From contig NZ_ABCS01000023.1 in NCBI RefSeq assembly GCF_000170895.1, positions 50,781 through 114,780 on the forward strand: a stretch of 64,000 nt of DNA, read 5' to 3'. The notes beneath the pieces were generated by a model. That model did not search any database. It saw nothing but the letters and a program-made list of their open reading frames with translations, and was not told the DNA's origin. Positions 36,178 through 45,428 of the stretch are shown in pieces. A program made the translations under genes and the position numbers. How positions within the stretch are numbered: the stretch's first letter is position 1; every line of letters starts with the position of its first letter. The DNA comes from Plesiocystis pacifica SIR-1. GTDB taxonomy: Bacteria > Myxococcota_A > Polyangia > Nannocystales > Nannocystaceae.

Positions 36178-37095
36178 TCATACCACGAGGGAGCCCGAGA
36201 GCTGGGCGTGGACGGCCCGCTCGGGTCCGGCGATCGCCCAGGCCATGTGCTCGCTCGCGTGGGCGATCGCCGGGCGCCCCTCGGGGTCGATCGCCAGCAG
36301 GCCCACGGCGGCCCCGCTCGACCCGTGGATCTCGGCGCACAGGGCCTCCGCGGCGGCCTGGGCCGGCTGTCCGGCGGCGACGCGGCGGAGCAGCTCGTGG
36401 CAGGCGACGCGTTGCATCAGGGCCTCCCCCACCCCCGTGGCCACGGCCGCGCCGAGCTCGGGGTGGGCGTAAAAACCCGCGCCGATGATCGGGGTGTCGC
36501 CGACGCGGCCCGGGAGCTTGAGCAACACGCCGCCGGTCGATCCGAGGGCGCACAGCTCCCCGCGGTGATCTCGGACGACCGCGCCGACGGTGTCGGCCCG
36601 GTTGTCGCCGTCGAGGATGCCGGCGCGCACCCGCTCCCAGCGATCCTGGGCCTTGGCCGTCCACACCAGGTTGCGTCCAAAGCGGCCCACCCCCTGGGCG
36701 AGGGCGAAGCGGCGGGCCCCCTCGCCGACCAAGAGCGCGTGGCGGCTGTGGTCCATGACCGCCCGGGCGACGACGCAGGCGTCGGCGAGGTCGCGGACCG
36801 AGGCGATGGCTCCGGTGGCCAGGTCGCGGGAGCGCATGATGCCCGCGTCGACCTCGAACTCGCCCTCGGCGGTCATGCAGGCTCCGTGGGCGCTGTTGAA
36901 GCTCGGATCGTCCTCGAGCACGCGCACGGCGGCGATGGCTGCTTCCACGCAAGCGTCGGGCTCGTCGCTGGCTTCGGCCGCGCGCAGGCGAGCCAGCCCG
37001 GCCTCGGCCGCGCGCTGGGCCCCCGCCACGGCGGAGTCGTGCAGATCATCGGCGAGGGTCCCCGCCCCGCCGTGCACCAAGATCAGCGCGCTCAT
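36178..37095 (-). CDS. Isoaspartyl peptidase/L-asparaginase (plant-type, Ntn hydrolase)
   Basis: 305 residues. The enzyme clears beta-aspartyl dipeptides and asparagine after self-cleavage at a Thr. Seen: LILVHGGAGTL at the N terminus, the maturation site RADTVGAVVRD with Thr169, GSTGG near 186 and GDTPIIGAGFYA near 200, ATGVGEALM. These are in the family order and length. No signal peptide, so cytoplasmic. The ATG overlaps the ybeY stop (ATGA), giving translational coupling in the phoH-ybeY operon. Confidence 0.93.
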   Translation of the reverse strand: MSALILVHGGAGTLADDLHDSAVAGAQRAAEAGLARLRAAEASDEPDACVEAAIAAVRVLEDDPSFNSAHGACMTAEGEFEVDAGIMRSRDLATGAIASVRDLADACVVARAVMDHSRHALLVGEGARRFALAQGVGRFGRNLVWTAKAQDRWERVRAGILDGDNRADTVGAVVRDHRGELCALGSTGGVLLKLPGRVGDTPIIGAGFYAHPELGAAVATGVGEALMQRVACHELLRRVAAGQPAQAAAEALCAEIHGSSGAAVGLLAIDPEGRPAIAHASEHMAWAIAGPERAVHAQLSGSLVV

Positions 37096-37583
37096 GGCTC
37101 TCGTCGAAGCAAGCGCGGCGCGTAGGGCCGGGGCGGGCTGGCCACGCCGAGGGAGCGGAGCACCCGGCGCTCGTCGAGGTGCATGCGTCGGCCCTCGACC
37201 CGGTCGCGGTGGTCGTGGCCGGTCAGGTGCGCGAGCCCGTGGACCATCAGCACCGTGGCCTCGTCGAGGCGGGCCGCGTCCGTGGGCGCGGCGGCCTGGC
37301 GCTCGATCGCTTGCCAGTCGAGGACCAGGTCGCCGAGGTCCCCGGGCCCGTCGCCGGTGAACGAGAGCACGTCCGTGGGCCCCTCTTCGCCCATGTAGCG
37401 CAGGTGCAGCGCGCTCATCTCCTCGTCGTCGGTGATCCGCACGCCGAGCACGGCGAGCTCTTCGGGGGGGATGTGCAGGCGCCGGGCGGCCCGCCGAAGC
37501 CGGCGGCTGAGGGCGCGCAGCATGGCCGGGGCCACGCGGGCGCGGACGCTGGGGGCGATGGAGAAGGTTGGGCTCGCGTGCAT
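37092..37583 (-). CDS. ybeY: Endoribonuclease YbeY (rRNA maturation factor)
   Basis: 163 residues. The zinc-binding signature HGLAHLTGHDH is at about residues 115-125, preceded by the family motif GPTDVLSF near 74. YbeY trims 16S rRNA 3' ends and takes part in ribosome quality control. The ATG at 37583 lies 5 bases after the stop of the HD-GYP gene, and its stop overlaps the isoaspartyl peptidase start. Confidence 0.95.
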   Translation of the reverse strand: MHASPTFSIAPSVRARVAPAMLRALSRRLRRAARRLHIPPEELAVLGVRITDDEEMSALHLRYMGEEGPTDVLSFTGDGPGDLGDLVLDWQAIERQAAAPTDAARLDEATVLMVHGLAHLTGHDHRDRVEGRRMHLDERRVLRSLGVASPPRPYAPRLLRREP

Positions 37584-37588
37584 GGTGG

Positions 37589-39526
37589 TCACAGGTCGTC
37601 GAGCAGCTCGTAGACCCTGGCGCCCACGAACACCTCGTAGAGGTCGCGGTCGAGCTTGCCGCCGCGGACCTCCATGTCGAGGATGGTGAGGGCGCGCTCG
37701 AGGGGCACGGCCTTTTTGTAGGGCCGGTCCGAGGCCGTGAGCGCGTCGAAGATGTCGGCGATGGTCATCATCCGGGTCTGGATGGGGATCTGCGGGGCCT
37801 CGACGCCGTCGGGGTAGCCCGTGCCGTCGAGGTACTCGTGGTGCTTGCCGGCGATCTCGGGGACCCGCGAGAGCGTCCGCCCCCACGGGATCTGCTCGAG
37901 GAAGTTGCGGGTGTAGACGACGTGGTCCTGGATCTCCTTGCGCTCGGCCGGCGTCAGGCTGCCGCGGGTGATCAGCAGGGACTCCACGTCCTCGCTCTCG
38001 AGCAGCCTGAGCTCCTGGCCCTCGCCGTCTTGGAAGCTGTAGTTCTCGAGGGCCCGGATGCCGGCGGAGCAGTCCTCGCTCAGCACCGTGGGCCGGTTGG
38101 CGGCGTGGACCAGGTCGAGCAGCTCGTCGACCTCCCGGCGGATCCGCGCGACGTCGCGGCCGAGCTCGGCGGCGAGCTCCTGGGTGTCGGCCCCCTCCCC
38201 GCGCAGGCGCTGCTCGATGGCCGTCAGCCGCAGGGCCGTGCGCATGTGGTCGAAGCGGGCCATGACCCGGGCGCGCTGGACCGGGTGGAGCTTCTCGGCC
38301 TTGATCAGCACGTCCTCGCGCACGCCGACCTTGCCGAAGTCGTGGAGCAGGCCCGCGTACTCGAGCTCGCGCAGGTCGTCGCGGCCGAAGCGGTGGCTGG
38401 CCAACGACCCGCGATCGATGCCGTCGACCTGCTTGGCGAGCCCCACGGTGAGCGTGGCGACGCGCTCGCTGTGGCCGCTGGTGGTCGGATCGCGCTGCTC
38501 GATGGCCTTGACGCTCGCGCGCACGAAGCCCTCGAACAGGGCCTCGATCTCGGCGTAGAGCTGGGTGTTCTCGAGGGCCACGGCGGCCTGGGCCGCGAAC
38601 GCGGCGCACAGCCGCTCGGCCTCGGTGTCGAAGCCGACGACGTGCTCGTCGAAGTCGCGCGGGGTCCTCAGCGGGCGCGGGTCCAGGGGGTCGCGGCGGG
38701 CGTTGATGAGCTGGATGACGCCGAGGGTCTCGCCGTCCGGAGGCCGCATGGGCACGGTCAGCATCGAGCGCGTCTGGTAGCCCAGGGTCTGGTCGAAGCG
38801 GCGGTCGTGCTCGAACTCCCGGCCGAGGTGGCTGCGGTCCTTGGGGCTCTCGCTGTAGAGGTCGCGGAGGTTGACGGCCTGGCCCGCGAGCGCGCAGGTG
38901 CCCACGACGGAGCGCTCGTTGATGGCCAGGGACACGCTCTCGACGTTCTCGGCCAAGGCCTCGGGGCGCGAGGCGTTGCGGGCAAAGCGGACGCGCAGGC
39001 GCTTTTCGGCCAGGGGCGCGTTGTTGGGCCCCTCGACCACCCAGATCGAGCCCGCGTCGGCGCCCGCCATGTCCCGGGCCTGCCCGAGGATGAGCTCGAG
39101 CAGCTTGCTGGGGTCGCGGGTGTCGACCAGCGCGGTCCCGACCTCGAGCAGCTTGTCGACCATCCGCGCTCGCCGGCGCTGGCTGGCCGCGCTCAGGGCC
39201 GCGCGCAGGGCCTGATCGACGATCAGCGGCGGGGCCGGCAGCGCGAGCAGCTGGACCCGGTTCATGTACAGCCCCTCGAGGGCCTGGCTCAGGCGCTCGG
39301 TCTTGCCCGGGCGCAGGTCGAACTCCATGGCCGGGATGACGACCAGGGCGACGTCGAAGTGGGCCCCGAGCTCCGCCGGCAACTGGGCCCCGGCGCGCAG
39401 CAGGGCCAGCTCCGCGCCGCGCCGGTGAACGAGCTGCGCGTCCTTGGAGAGCTGCCGGATCAGGGCCTCTTCGAACTCGTAGAGGGCGGCCGTTCGAGCC
39501 GTGACGCCGTCGAAGGTCTCGATCAC
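37589..39526 (-). CDS. GAF and HD-GYP domain cyclic-di-GMP phosphodiesterase
   Basis: 645 residues. An N-terminal helical and substrate-like part leads into a GAF domain (about 125-315). Then the HD-GYP domain: GHSERVA near 351, LLHDFGKVGV near 393, and HHEYLDGTGYPDG near 570. Between the HD and HHE motifs there is an insertion of roughly 100 residues compared with common HD-GYP proteins. The HD, HHE and GYP residues are intact, so it should hydrolyse cyclic-di-GMP or a related dinucleotide under GAF control. It lies between the TldD-like gene and ybeY, in the place where many bacteria carry a membrane HD phosphohydrolase between phoH and ybeY. Confidence 0.9.
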   Translation of the reverse strand: MIETFDGVTARTAALYEFEEALIRQLSKDAQLVHRRGAELALLRAGAQLPAELGAHFDVALVVIPAMEFDLRPGKTERLSQALEGLYMNRVQLLALPAPPLIVDQALRAALSAASQRRRARMVDKLLEVGTALVDTRDPSKLLELILGQARDMAGADAGSIWVVEGPNNAPLAEKRLRVRFARNASRPEALAENVESVSLAINERSVVGTCALAGQAVNLRDLYSESPKDRSHLGREFEHDRRFDQTLGYQTRSMLTVPMRPPDGETLGVIQLINARRDPLDPRPLRTPRDFDEHVVGFDTEAERLCAAFAAQAAVALENTQLYAEIEALFEGFVRASVKAIEQRDPTTSGHSERVATLTVGLAKQVDGIDRGSLASHRFGRDDLRELEYAGLLHDFGKVGVREDVLIKAEKLHPVQRARVMARFDHMRTALRLTAIEQRLRGEGADTQELAAELGRDVARIRREVDELLDLVHAANRPTVLSEDCSAGIRALENYSFQDGEGQELRLLESEDVESLLITRGSLTPAERKEIQDHVVYTRNFLEQIPWGRTLSRVPEIAGKHHEYLDGTGYPDGVEAPQIPIQTRMMTIADIFDALTASDRPYKKAVPLERALTILDMEVRGGKLDRDLYEVFVGARVYELLDDL

Positions 39527-39550
39527 GAGGAGGCGCGAGTATAGACGGGC

Positions 39551-41299
39551 TCAGCGTCGCTTGCGACGGCCTCGCTCGCGCAGTCCTCCGCGGCGACCGC
39601 GAGAGCCGTCGTCGGCGAAGGGCGGCGGGAGCAGCGGCTCGTGGAAGCCGGTGCGGCTCGCCTGTTGCAGCTCGACCTCGCTGAGCAAGAGCGCAGGGGA
39701 AACGCCGCCGACGGGGACCGAGCCGCTCTCGGCCCAGCAATAGCCGTGGTCGATGCCTGGGACTCCGCCGAAGCCGACGATCTTGTGTAGCGCAGACAGC
39801 GGCGTCCCGATGAGCTCGAGATCTCGCACCCGCTCGCGGGCGCCGGTCTCGACGTCCAGGCGCTCGACGTGGGCCAGCTCGCCCTTGAACACCTGGAAGT
39901 CGTAGCTGTCGGTAGAGGTCTCGCCGGCGCGGATGCGGTGGATGACCAGGGCGTGGCGCCGGCCCTGGGCCTTGGCCAGAGCGACGAGCTCGGCCTCGAG
40001 CTCGGCCTGGGTCTTGGCCCGCGCCGGGTCCCCTTCGACGATCAGGTTGCCCATGCGGGCCATGGCGCGCTGGGTCCCCGCCGTGCGCCCGTGGCCGTTG
40101 GAGCGCGGCTGCTCCCTTTTTTGGGAGTCCGTCGGGCGCAGGGCGTGGGCCGGCAGCGGCGTTCGGCTGCGCAAAAAGCCGACCAGGACCCCGTCGTCGA
40201 TGAGCTGCGCGCGCTGGGCCGGGACGGCCTCGTCGTCGACGCGGTAGCTGCCCCACAGCGCCTGGTCGCCGTGGCGCTCGAGGGTCGGATCGTCGAACAC
40301 CGACAGGCCCTCGGGGAGCACGCGCTCGCCGATCTTGTGGGCGAAGGTCCGGGTCTCTCCCCGGGCGACGAGGCGGTTGCCCTCGAGGCGGTGGCCGAGG
40401 GCCTCGTGGAAGATGGTGCTCGCGGCCTGCCCCGACACGAGCGCGGGTCCGATGAAGGCCCCGGGGCTCGAGCTGTGGTCGCGCAGCTCGGCCAGCTCGG
40501 CCAAGACCGCGTCGAGCTCGGCGCGCATGCCCTCGGGCCCAGGCAGCGCCTCGACGCTGCGCGTGGGCACGGAGCGAGCGGCCTCGACGTAGACGCCGTC
40601 TTCGGTCAGCACCCAGCCGCGGACCTCGAACTCGAGCCACAGGTCGCAGGTCCGGACGCGGGCGCCCTCGGTGTCGGTCTGCCAGCGGTGGATGCGATCG
40701 GCGCGGATGCTCAGCTCGGGGTCGTAGACCTCGGGGTGGTCGAGGAACACCTTGGACAGCTCGACGAGCTCCGCGGCCCAGCGCTCGATCGGCAAGGGCG
40801 CGGTGTCGAGGGCCTCGAGGTGCCGGGTCGGGGCCTCGCGGGTGAACGAGGCGACCTCGTCGCGCAGGTACTCGGCGACCATGGCCTTGCGGTGGTCGTA
40901 GTAGTCGGCGATGGCCTCGTCGAACTTGAGCTGGGTCAGCTTCCACAGCGCGCAGCGCAGGGCCATGGGCTCGAGGTCGTCGGGGGCGACGAGCCAGTCG
41001 GCGCTCTCGCGCTCCTCGGCCTCGTCGTCGAGGCCGCCGTCCATGACGTTGTCGAAGGCGTGGCTGCCGACGCGCACGTCCGCGCCCAGGTGGTTGCGGG
41101 TCCGGTGGCGCCGACGCAGCAGCGAGCCGTGGGCCGCCTGCAGCACCAGCTCCTCGGTCCGCCGCAGGCTGTAGAGCAGGTAGTAGGGCCGCGGGCTACC
41201 GGGCACGCGCAGCCCCGCGAGCGAGCGCTCGAGCTCGGCGCGCATGGCCTCGAGCAGCGCGTCGGATTTGGCAGGCGCGGGCATGGGGCCGGGAAGCAT
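39551..41299 (-). CDS. TldD/PmbA-like metalloprotease
   Basis: 582 residues from the ATG at 41299 (GGGGAG upstream); a GTG at 41332 is possible. The TldD-type zinc site HEALGHRLEG lies near residue 312, followed by the expected GVLVGFLRSR and HGYCWAESG segments. TldD/TldE pairs degrade unfolded peptides and process peptide antibiotics; here only one subunit is encoded. The N-terminal 200 residues are less typical than the core. The gene is between phoH and the HD-GYP gene, in a leftward operon with short spacers (24 and 49 bases). Confidence 0.85.
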   Translation of the reverse strand: MLPGPMPAPAKSDALLEAMRAELERSLAGLRVPGSPRPYYLLYSLRRTEELVLQAAHGSLLRRRHRTRNHLGADVRVGSHAFDNVMDGGLDDEAEERESADWLVAPDDLEPMALRCALWKLTQLKFDEAIADYYDHRKAMVAEYLRDEVASFTREAPTRHLEALDTAPLPIERWAAELVELSKVFLDHPEVYDPELSIRADRIHRWQTDTEGARVRTCDLWLEFEVRGWVLTEDGVYVEAARSVPTRSVEALPGPEGMRAELDAVLAELAELRDHSSSPGAFIGPALVSGQAASTIFHEALGHRLEGNRLVARGETRTFAHKIGERVLPEGLSVFDDPTLERHGDQALWGSYRVDDEAVPAQRAQLIDDGVLVGFLRSRTPLPAHALRPTDSQKREQPRSNGHGRTAGTQRAMARMGNLIVEGDPARAKTQAELEAELVALAKAQGRRHALVIHRIRAGETSTDSYDFQVFKGELAHVERLDVETGARERVRDLELIGTPLSALHKIVGFGGVPGIDHGYCWAESGSVPVGGVSPALLLSEVELQQASRTGFHEPLLPPPFADDGSRGRRGGLRERGRRKRR

Positions 41300-41348
41300 G
41301 GACGGCTCCCCGGCGCCCCGCAAGGGGAGCACCCGCCCGTGGAGGCGG

Positions 41349-42392
41349 CTAACCCCGGTTGGCGTTGCGCTCGGCCGCGCGCCGCTCTTCGCGTCGCTCG
41401 GCCCGCTCGCGCTCGTCGTGCTCGTAGGCCCGGACGATGTCCTGGACCAGCGGGTGGCGCATGACGTCGTTACCCGTGAACTTGCACACGGACACGGAGG
41501 GGATGCCCGAGAGCACGCGCAGGGCGTGGTTGAGCCCGCTCTTTTCGCGGCCGTGGAGGTCCTTTTGCGAGGGATCGCCGGTCACCACCGCGAAGGTGCC
41601 CATGCCCAGGCGGGTGAGCATCATCTTCATCTGCTCGCGGGTCGTGTTCTGGGCCTCGTCGAGGATCACGAAGGCGTCGTTGAGGGTCCGGCCGCGCATG
41701 TAGGCCAAGGGCGCGACCTCGATGACCCCCTGCTCCATCAGCCGCTGCACCTTCACGCCGTCGAGCATGTCGTAGAGCCCGTCGTAGAGCGGGCGCATGT
41801 AGGGGCTGACCTTCTCTTCGAGGGTGCCCGGCAAAAAGCCCAGGTTCTCGCCGGCCTCGATGGCCGGGCGGCTGAGGATGATGCGCCGGACCTGCTTGTC
41901 GATGAGCCGGCGGACGGCCATGGCGACGGCGAGGAAGGTCTTGCCCGTGCCCGCCGGGCCCACGCCGAACACCAGGTTGTTGCGGCGCATGGCGTCGACG
42001 TAGCGCTTTTGGGCCAGGCTGCGCGGCGCGATGGGCTTGCCGTTGGCCTTGTTGACGACGACGTCGTCGAACACCTTGGTCAGCTTGGTCTCCGGGTCCT
42101 CCATGAGGATCTCGAGGCCGCGGCCGATGTCCGTGGGCACCATCGGCCGGCCCGTGCGGGCGAGGGCGACCATCTGGTGGAGCAGGCGCTCGACCAGGGC
42201 GAAGTTGTCGGAATTGCCCTCGAGCGCGATCTCGGTCCCGCGAATGTGCAGGCGGACGCCGGTGCCACGCTCGAGCTCGGCGATGACGCGCTTGGACGCG
42301 CTGGGGCTGCCAAATACGAGCTGCAGCGCGCGCTGGTCGTTGAACACGAGCTTTTCGGATGAAGTACTCACGGTGGGTCTTTGGGAGGACAC
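41349..42392 (-). CDS. phoH: PhoH family ATPase
   Basis: 347 residues. P loop GPAGTGKT near residue 144, Walker [11 protein letters not shown] near 238, and [10 protein letters not shown] near 266; residues 10-100 show the KH-like RNA-binding N-terminal region of PhoH-like (PhoL) proteins. PhoH proteins are RNA-linked ATPases commonly encoded beside ybeY. The GTG at 42392 is used; a second GTG at 42371 is equally plausible. Upstream the mazG gene reads in the opposite direction, so the gap of about 200 bases holds divergent promoters. Confidence 0.93.
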   Translation of the reverse strand: MSSQRPTVSTSSEKLVFNDQRALQLVFGSPSASKRVIAELERGTGVRLHIRGTEIALEGNSDNFALVERLLHQMVALARTGRPMVPTDIGRGLEILMEDPETKLTKVFDDVVVNKANGKPIAPRSLAQKRYVDAMRRNNLVFGVGPAGTGKTFLAVAMAVRRLIDKQVRRIILSRPAIEAGENLGFLPGTLEEKVSPYMRPLYDGLYDMLDGVKVQRLMEQGVIEVAPLAYMRGRTLNDAFVILDEAQNTTREQMKMMLTRLGMGTFAVVTGDPSQKDLHGREKSGLNHALRVLSGIPSVSVCKFTGNDVMRHPLVQDIVRAYEHDERERAERREERRAAERNANRG

Positions 42393-42592
42393 CGGACGCC
42401 GGGCGCCGGGCTGGGGTCGAGCCTAAAAGACTCGTGGACGATTCGACAGCCGAAAGGGAGAGATCCTCCCGGCGCCGACATCACGAGTCCCAGACAAATG
42501 AACCCACGCGGCCCAGGAGCGCGATGGCGCCGGCTGGGAGCGTGGTATTGCACACCGGACGCCAAGCTACCACGGCTCGAGCCGAGGGCAAC

Positions 42593-43507
42593 GTGACCAA
42601 GGACGCCAGCAACGACCTCCCCCTGAGCCACCACCCCGACGAGGTCATCGACCACCGCGTGCACGGCCTGCGCGACGGGTTGGACGGCATGCGCGACCTG
42701 ATGGACCGGCTCCTGGGCGAGGCCGGCTGCCCCTGGGACCGCGCCCAGACCCTGGAGAGCCTGCGGCCCTACGCCGTCGAGGAGGCCCACGAGGTGCTCG
42801 AGGCGATCGACGGGGGCGACCCCGAGGAGCACCGCCGCGAGCTCGGCGACCTGCTGTTTCAGATCGTCTTCCACGCCGCCCTGCGCGAGCGCGAGGGCGC
42901 CTTCGATCTCGACGGCGTCGTCGAGGCGATTCGCTCCAAGATGATCCGCCGCCACCCCCACGTGTTCGGGCCCAACGGGGAGCCGCCGCGCTTCACCCCC
43001 GAGGAGGTCGAGGCCAAGTGGGGGCAGATCAAAGAGGCCGAGCGTCGGGCCCGGCGGCGGTCCAAGGGCGAGGCTGAGCCAGACGCCGGATCGAGCACGG
43101 GCGACGGGGCCCTCGACCCCCTCGCGGGCGTGCCCAAGTCGCTGCCGAGCCTGCAGCGATCGTGGCGCTTGCAGAACAAGGCCGCGGGCGTGGGCTTTGA
43201 CTGGCCCGACCTCGACGGCCCTCGAGACAAGGCCCGCGAGGAGTGGGCCGAGCTCGAGGAGGCCATCGCCTCGGGGGACCAGCAGGCCATCGCCGAGGAG
43301 TTCGGCGACTTGCTGTTCGTGCTCGTGCGCATGGGCCAAAAGCTCGGCGTCGAGGCGGAGTCGGCCCTGCGCGCGACGAACCTGAAGTTCGAGCGCCGCT
43401 TCGGCCACGTCATGCGCCGCTGCCACGAGCAGGGCATCGACCCGACCACGGCGGGCCTCGAGCAGCTCGACGCCTTTTGGGACGAAGCCAAGACGCTCGA
43501 GCGCTGA
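42593..43507 (+). CDS. mazG: Nucleoside triphosphate pyrophosphohydrolase
   Basis: 304 residues from a GTG with GAGGG 6 bases upstream. Two MazG halves: CPWDRAQTLESLRPYAVEEAHEVLEAI with RRELGDLLFQIVFHA, and REEWAELEEAI with AEEFGDLLFVLVRMG, which supply the metal-binding Glu/Asp clusters. MazG hydrolyses NTPs to NMPs and lowers ppGpp or aberrant nucleotides. Between the halves is an acidic, low-complexity linker (EAEPDAGSSTGDGALD). Earlier in-frame starts exist but lack a ribosome site. Confidence 0.93.
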   Translation: MTKDASNDLPLSHHPDEVIDHRVHGLRDGLDGMRDLMDRLLGEAGCPWDRAQTLESLRPYAVEEAHEVLEAIDGGDPEEHRRELGDLLFQIVFHAALREREGAFDLDGVVEAIRSKMIRRHPHVFGPNGEPPRFTPEEVEAKWGQIKEAERRARRRSKGEAEPDAGSSTGDGALDPLAGVPKSLPSLQRSWRLQNKAAGVGFDWPDLDGPRDKAREEWAELEEAIASGDQQAIAEEFGDLLFVLVRMGQKLGVEAESALRATNLKFERRFGHVMRRCHEQGIDPTTAGLEQLDAFWDEAKTLER

Positions 43508-43832
43508 TCCGGTCTGAGAGCACCTGCCCCTCGGGACGGGCTCCGGCCCAAGGATCCTGGCTAAGGCGCTCGCCAGGTCGGGCGGCGCGCCCTGACACCG
43601 GCGTCATGTCGCGCTTTGCCCCAGCCCGCCTGGGGCTGGGCCGCGGTGCAACCGATGCTCCGCCGCGGCGTTAATCACCACACCCGAGACGCGGCCGTCT
43701 CGCCCGAGGGGGCGAAGCCGAACCAAGTGGGATCTTCTCACACCTTGGCCTCCCCCTTGCACTCACGAACAGCGCCGCCATCGCCCCGCAAAACCATCTC
43801 CTCTACCCCCGTTTTCGAACAGGAGCCGCCCC
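43508..43832. other. 325-bp gap after mazG
   Basis: No gene. A strong hairpin at about 43619-43640 (CCCAGCC / GGCTGGG with a short loop) is a likely factor-dependent terminator for mazG. Near the right end an AGGAG ribosome site serves the next gene; its promoter must lie within the gap. Confidence 0.4.
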
Positions 43833-44435
43833 ATGACGACGACCACCCTGGCCTTTTTTCCCCACTACCGTGAGGAGGCCGTGGAGCTCGATGAACGGGC
43901 GGGCAAGTCCCTGGGGCTCGCCGCGGATGCGCTGCACATGGCCCAGCTGACCCTCGACGGTTCGGCCGACGAGGATCACGAGGCCAAGCAGTCCCGGGCG
44001 GCCAGCGCTCGCCGGCTGCTCGTCGAGGCGGTCCAGGGTCTGGCGCGCGCGCGGGTGTTCGTCCCCGGCGTGCGTACTTACGCGGTCACCGTGGTGACCA
44101 ACAGCGAGCGCGACATCGATCGAGAGCTCGCGCGCCTGCACCAGCTGGCCACCCAGCTGCTGTGGCGAAACCATCGATTCTTGCCGGCGCGGGCCCAGGC
44201 CGAGCCGCTGACGCCCGAAGACGAGGCTCAGCTGGCGGCGGTGCTGCGGACCCTCGGCACCCACGCCCGCATCGACCGAGCCATGCGCTACAAGTGGCTC
44301 GTCGGTGCGGCCCTGTTTGGCGTGCTCGCGCCCGTGCTGGGCGTGGGCCTGTACCTGCTCGCCGCGGCGAGCGGGGCGATGGCGGCCGTCGAGCTGTCTC
44401 GCGGCGCGCCGCCCCCTGCCCTGCCGCAGGGTTGA
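43833..44435 (+). CDS. Small membrane protein of unknown function
   Basis: 200 residues with a clear AGGAG ribosome site. The first 150 residues are soluble and helical with heptad-like Leu/Ala (EEAVELDERAGKSLGLAAD, RAASARRLLVEAVQGLARA). One long hydrophobic segment follows (WLVGAALFGVLAPVLGVGLYLLAAASGA), then a Pro-rich end. No family recognised. The neighbour downstream is on the opposite strand, 22 bases away. Confidence 0.65.
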   Translation: MTTTTLAFFPHYREEAVELDERAGKSLGLAADALHMAQLTLDGSADEDHEAKQSRAASARRLLVEAVQGLARARVFVPGVRTYAVTVVTNSERDIDRELARLHQLATQLLWRNHRFLPARAQAEPLTPEDEAQLAAVLRTLGTHARIDRAMRYKWLVGAALFGVLAPVLGVGLYLLAAASGAMAAVELSRGAPPPALPQG

Positions 44436-44457
44436 ACCAAAGACGCGCCTCCCGGCC

Positions 44458-45345
44458 TCAGTCGGTCGGGAGGAAGGGGCCGCCCTCGGCGTCGCCCGAG
44501 TCCCCATCGTCGCTCGGGGTCGGCGGTGGGCTCGGAGGCGGAGGCGGCGTGTTCGCGTCGTCCTCGCTGGCGTAGTCGGGGAACTCGAACACGAGCAGCT
44601 GGTAGCCGTTGGCCCCGTCCTCGAGCTTCCAGCTGACCTCCGACTCCCAGCGCAGGTTCATGGTCACGACCACGTCCTTGCCCTTGCGCCTGAGCACCAC
44701 GTCGTTGACGGGCGTGTTGAAGAACTTGGTGATCAGCTTGCGCCGGTTGTTGCGGACGGTGATCGCCGTGCTCGGCAGGGTCACCGTGATGGTCATGCCC
44801 TCGGCGCCGACGTCCGGGGTCACGGCGGTGCTGAGCTGGAAGAACACCCGCGAGCTGCCGTCGCCGCGCTCGAAGCCCGTCCAGGTCAGCACGGCCGTCT
44901 CGCCGCCGACCTCTCGGGGCGCGAAGGGAGGCGTGTTGCCCCCGGCGACGGTGACCCCCTGGTAGTAGCCGATGGGGTTGATCTGGAAGAAGGGGTCCTC
45001 CTCGGCGGAGGAGATGTAGTTGGGCCGGGGCCGCGCCGTGCGGCTGAAGCTCCAGGTCCCGGTGAGGTCGGTGTCGGGGGTGCGCTGGTCGATGTTCAGG
45101 GGGTCGCTGACGCCCCCGCTGTCGATGCTCCCGCCGCCGCCGCTCGGAGGCGGCGGCGCGTTGGTCCGACGGCTGCGCGGGTTCGTGTCGGAGGCCCCAT
45201 CGAGCGGAGCCGGGGCTGCCCCCGAGCCGTCATCGGACGAGGGAGGAGGCGGCGGGGGCGGCCCTGCGAGGGCTTCGGCCTGCGCCACGACCAGCATGAG
45301 CGCGACACTGCCGGTGGTCACCACGAGACGTCGACGACGGTCCAT
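44458..45345 (-). CDS. Exported protein with an AMIN-like domain
   Basis: 295 residues from an ATG with AGGA upstream. Signal peptide (SVALMLVVAQAEALAG), then a Pro/Ser/Asp-rich spacer of about 100 residues. Residues 155-265 look like an AMIN-type beta domain: SRVFFQLSTAV, TITVTLPSTAITVRNNRRKLITKFFNTPV, DVVVTMNLR and YQLLVFEFPDY. AMIN domains target proteins to peptidoglycan or secretin complexes. The C terminus is Pro/Asp/Gly low-complexity. Assignment of the domain is by pattern only. Confidence 0.6.
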   Translation of the reverse strand: MDRRRRLVVTTGSVALMLVVAQAEALAGPPPPPPPSSDDGSGAAPAPLDGASDTNPRSRRTNAPPPPSGGGGSIDSGGVSDPLNIDQRTPDTDLTGTWSFSRTARPRPNYISSAEEDPFFQINPIGYYQGVTVAGGNTPPFAPREVGGETAVLTWTGFERGDGSSRVFFQLSTAVTPDVGAEGMTITVTLPSTAITVRNNRRKLITKFFNTPVNDVVLRRKGKDVVVTMNLRWESEVSWKLEDGANGYQLLVFEFPDYASEDDANTPPPPPSPPPTPSDDGDSGDAEGGPFLPTD

Positions 45346-45428
45346 CTTGGAGATCCTAGCGAGCCTGGCGAGGAAAAGCCAAAAATCGCGGACGGCCCGA
45401 AGGTACACGCGCGCAGGTTGTCGGGCGT

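Noticed and set aside
42359..42592. Upstream extension of mazG
   Set aside because: The open frame continues upstream but overlaps the start of phoH, lacks coding character and has no ribosome site; the GTG at 42593 has GAGGG in front.
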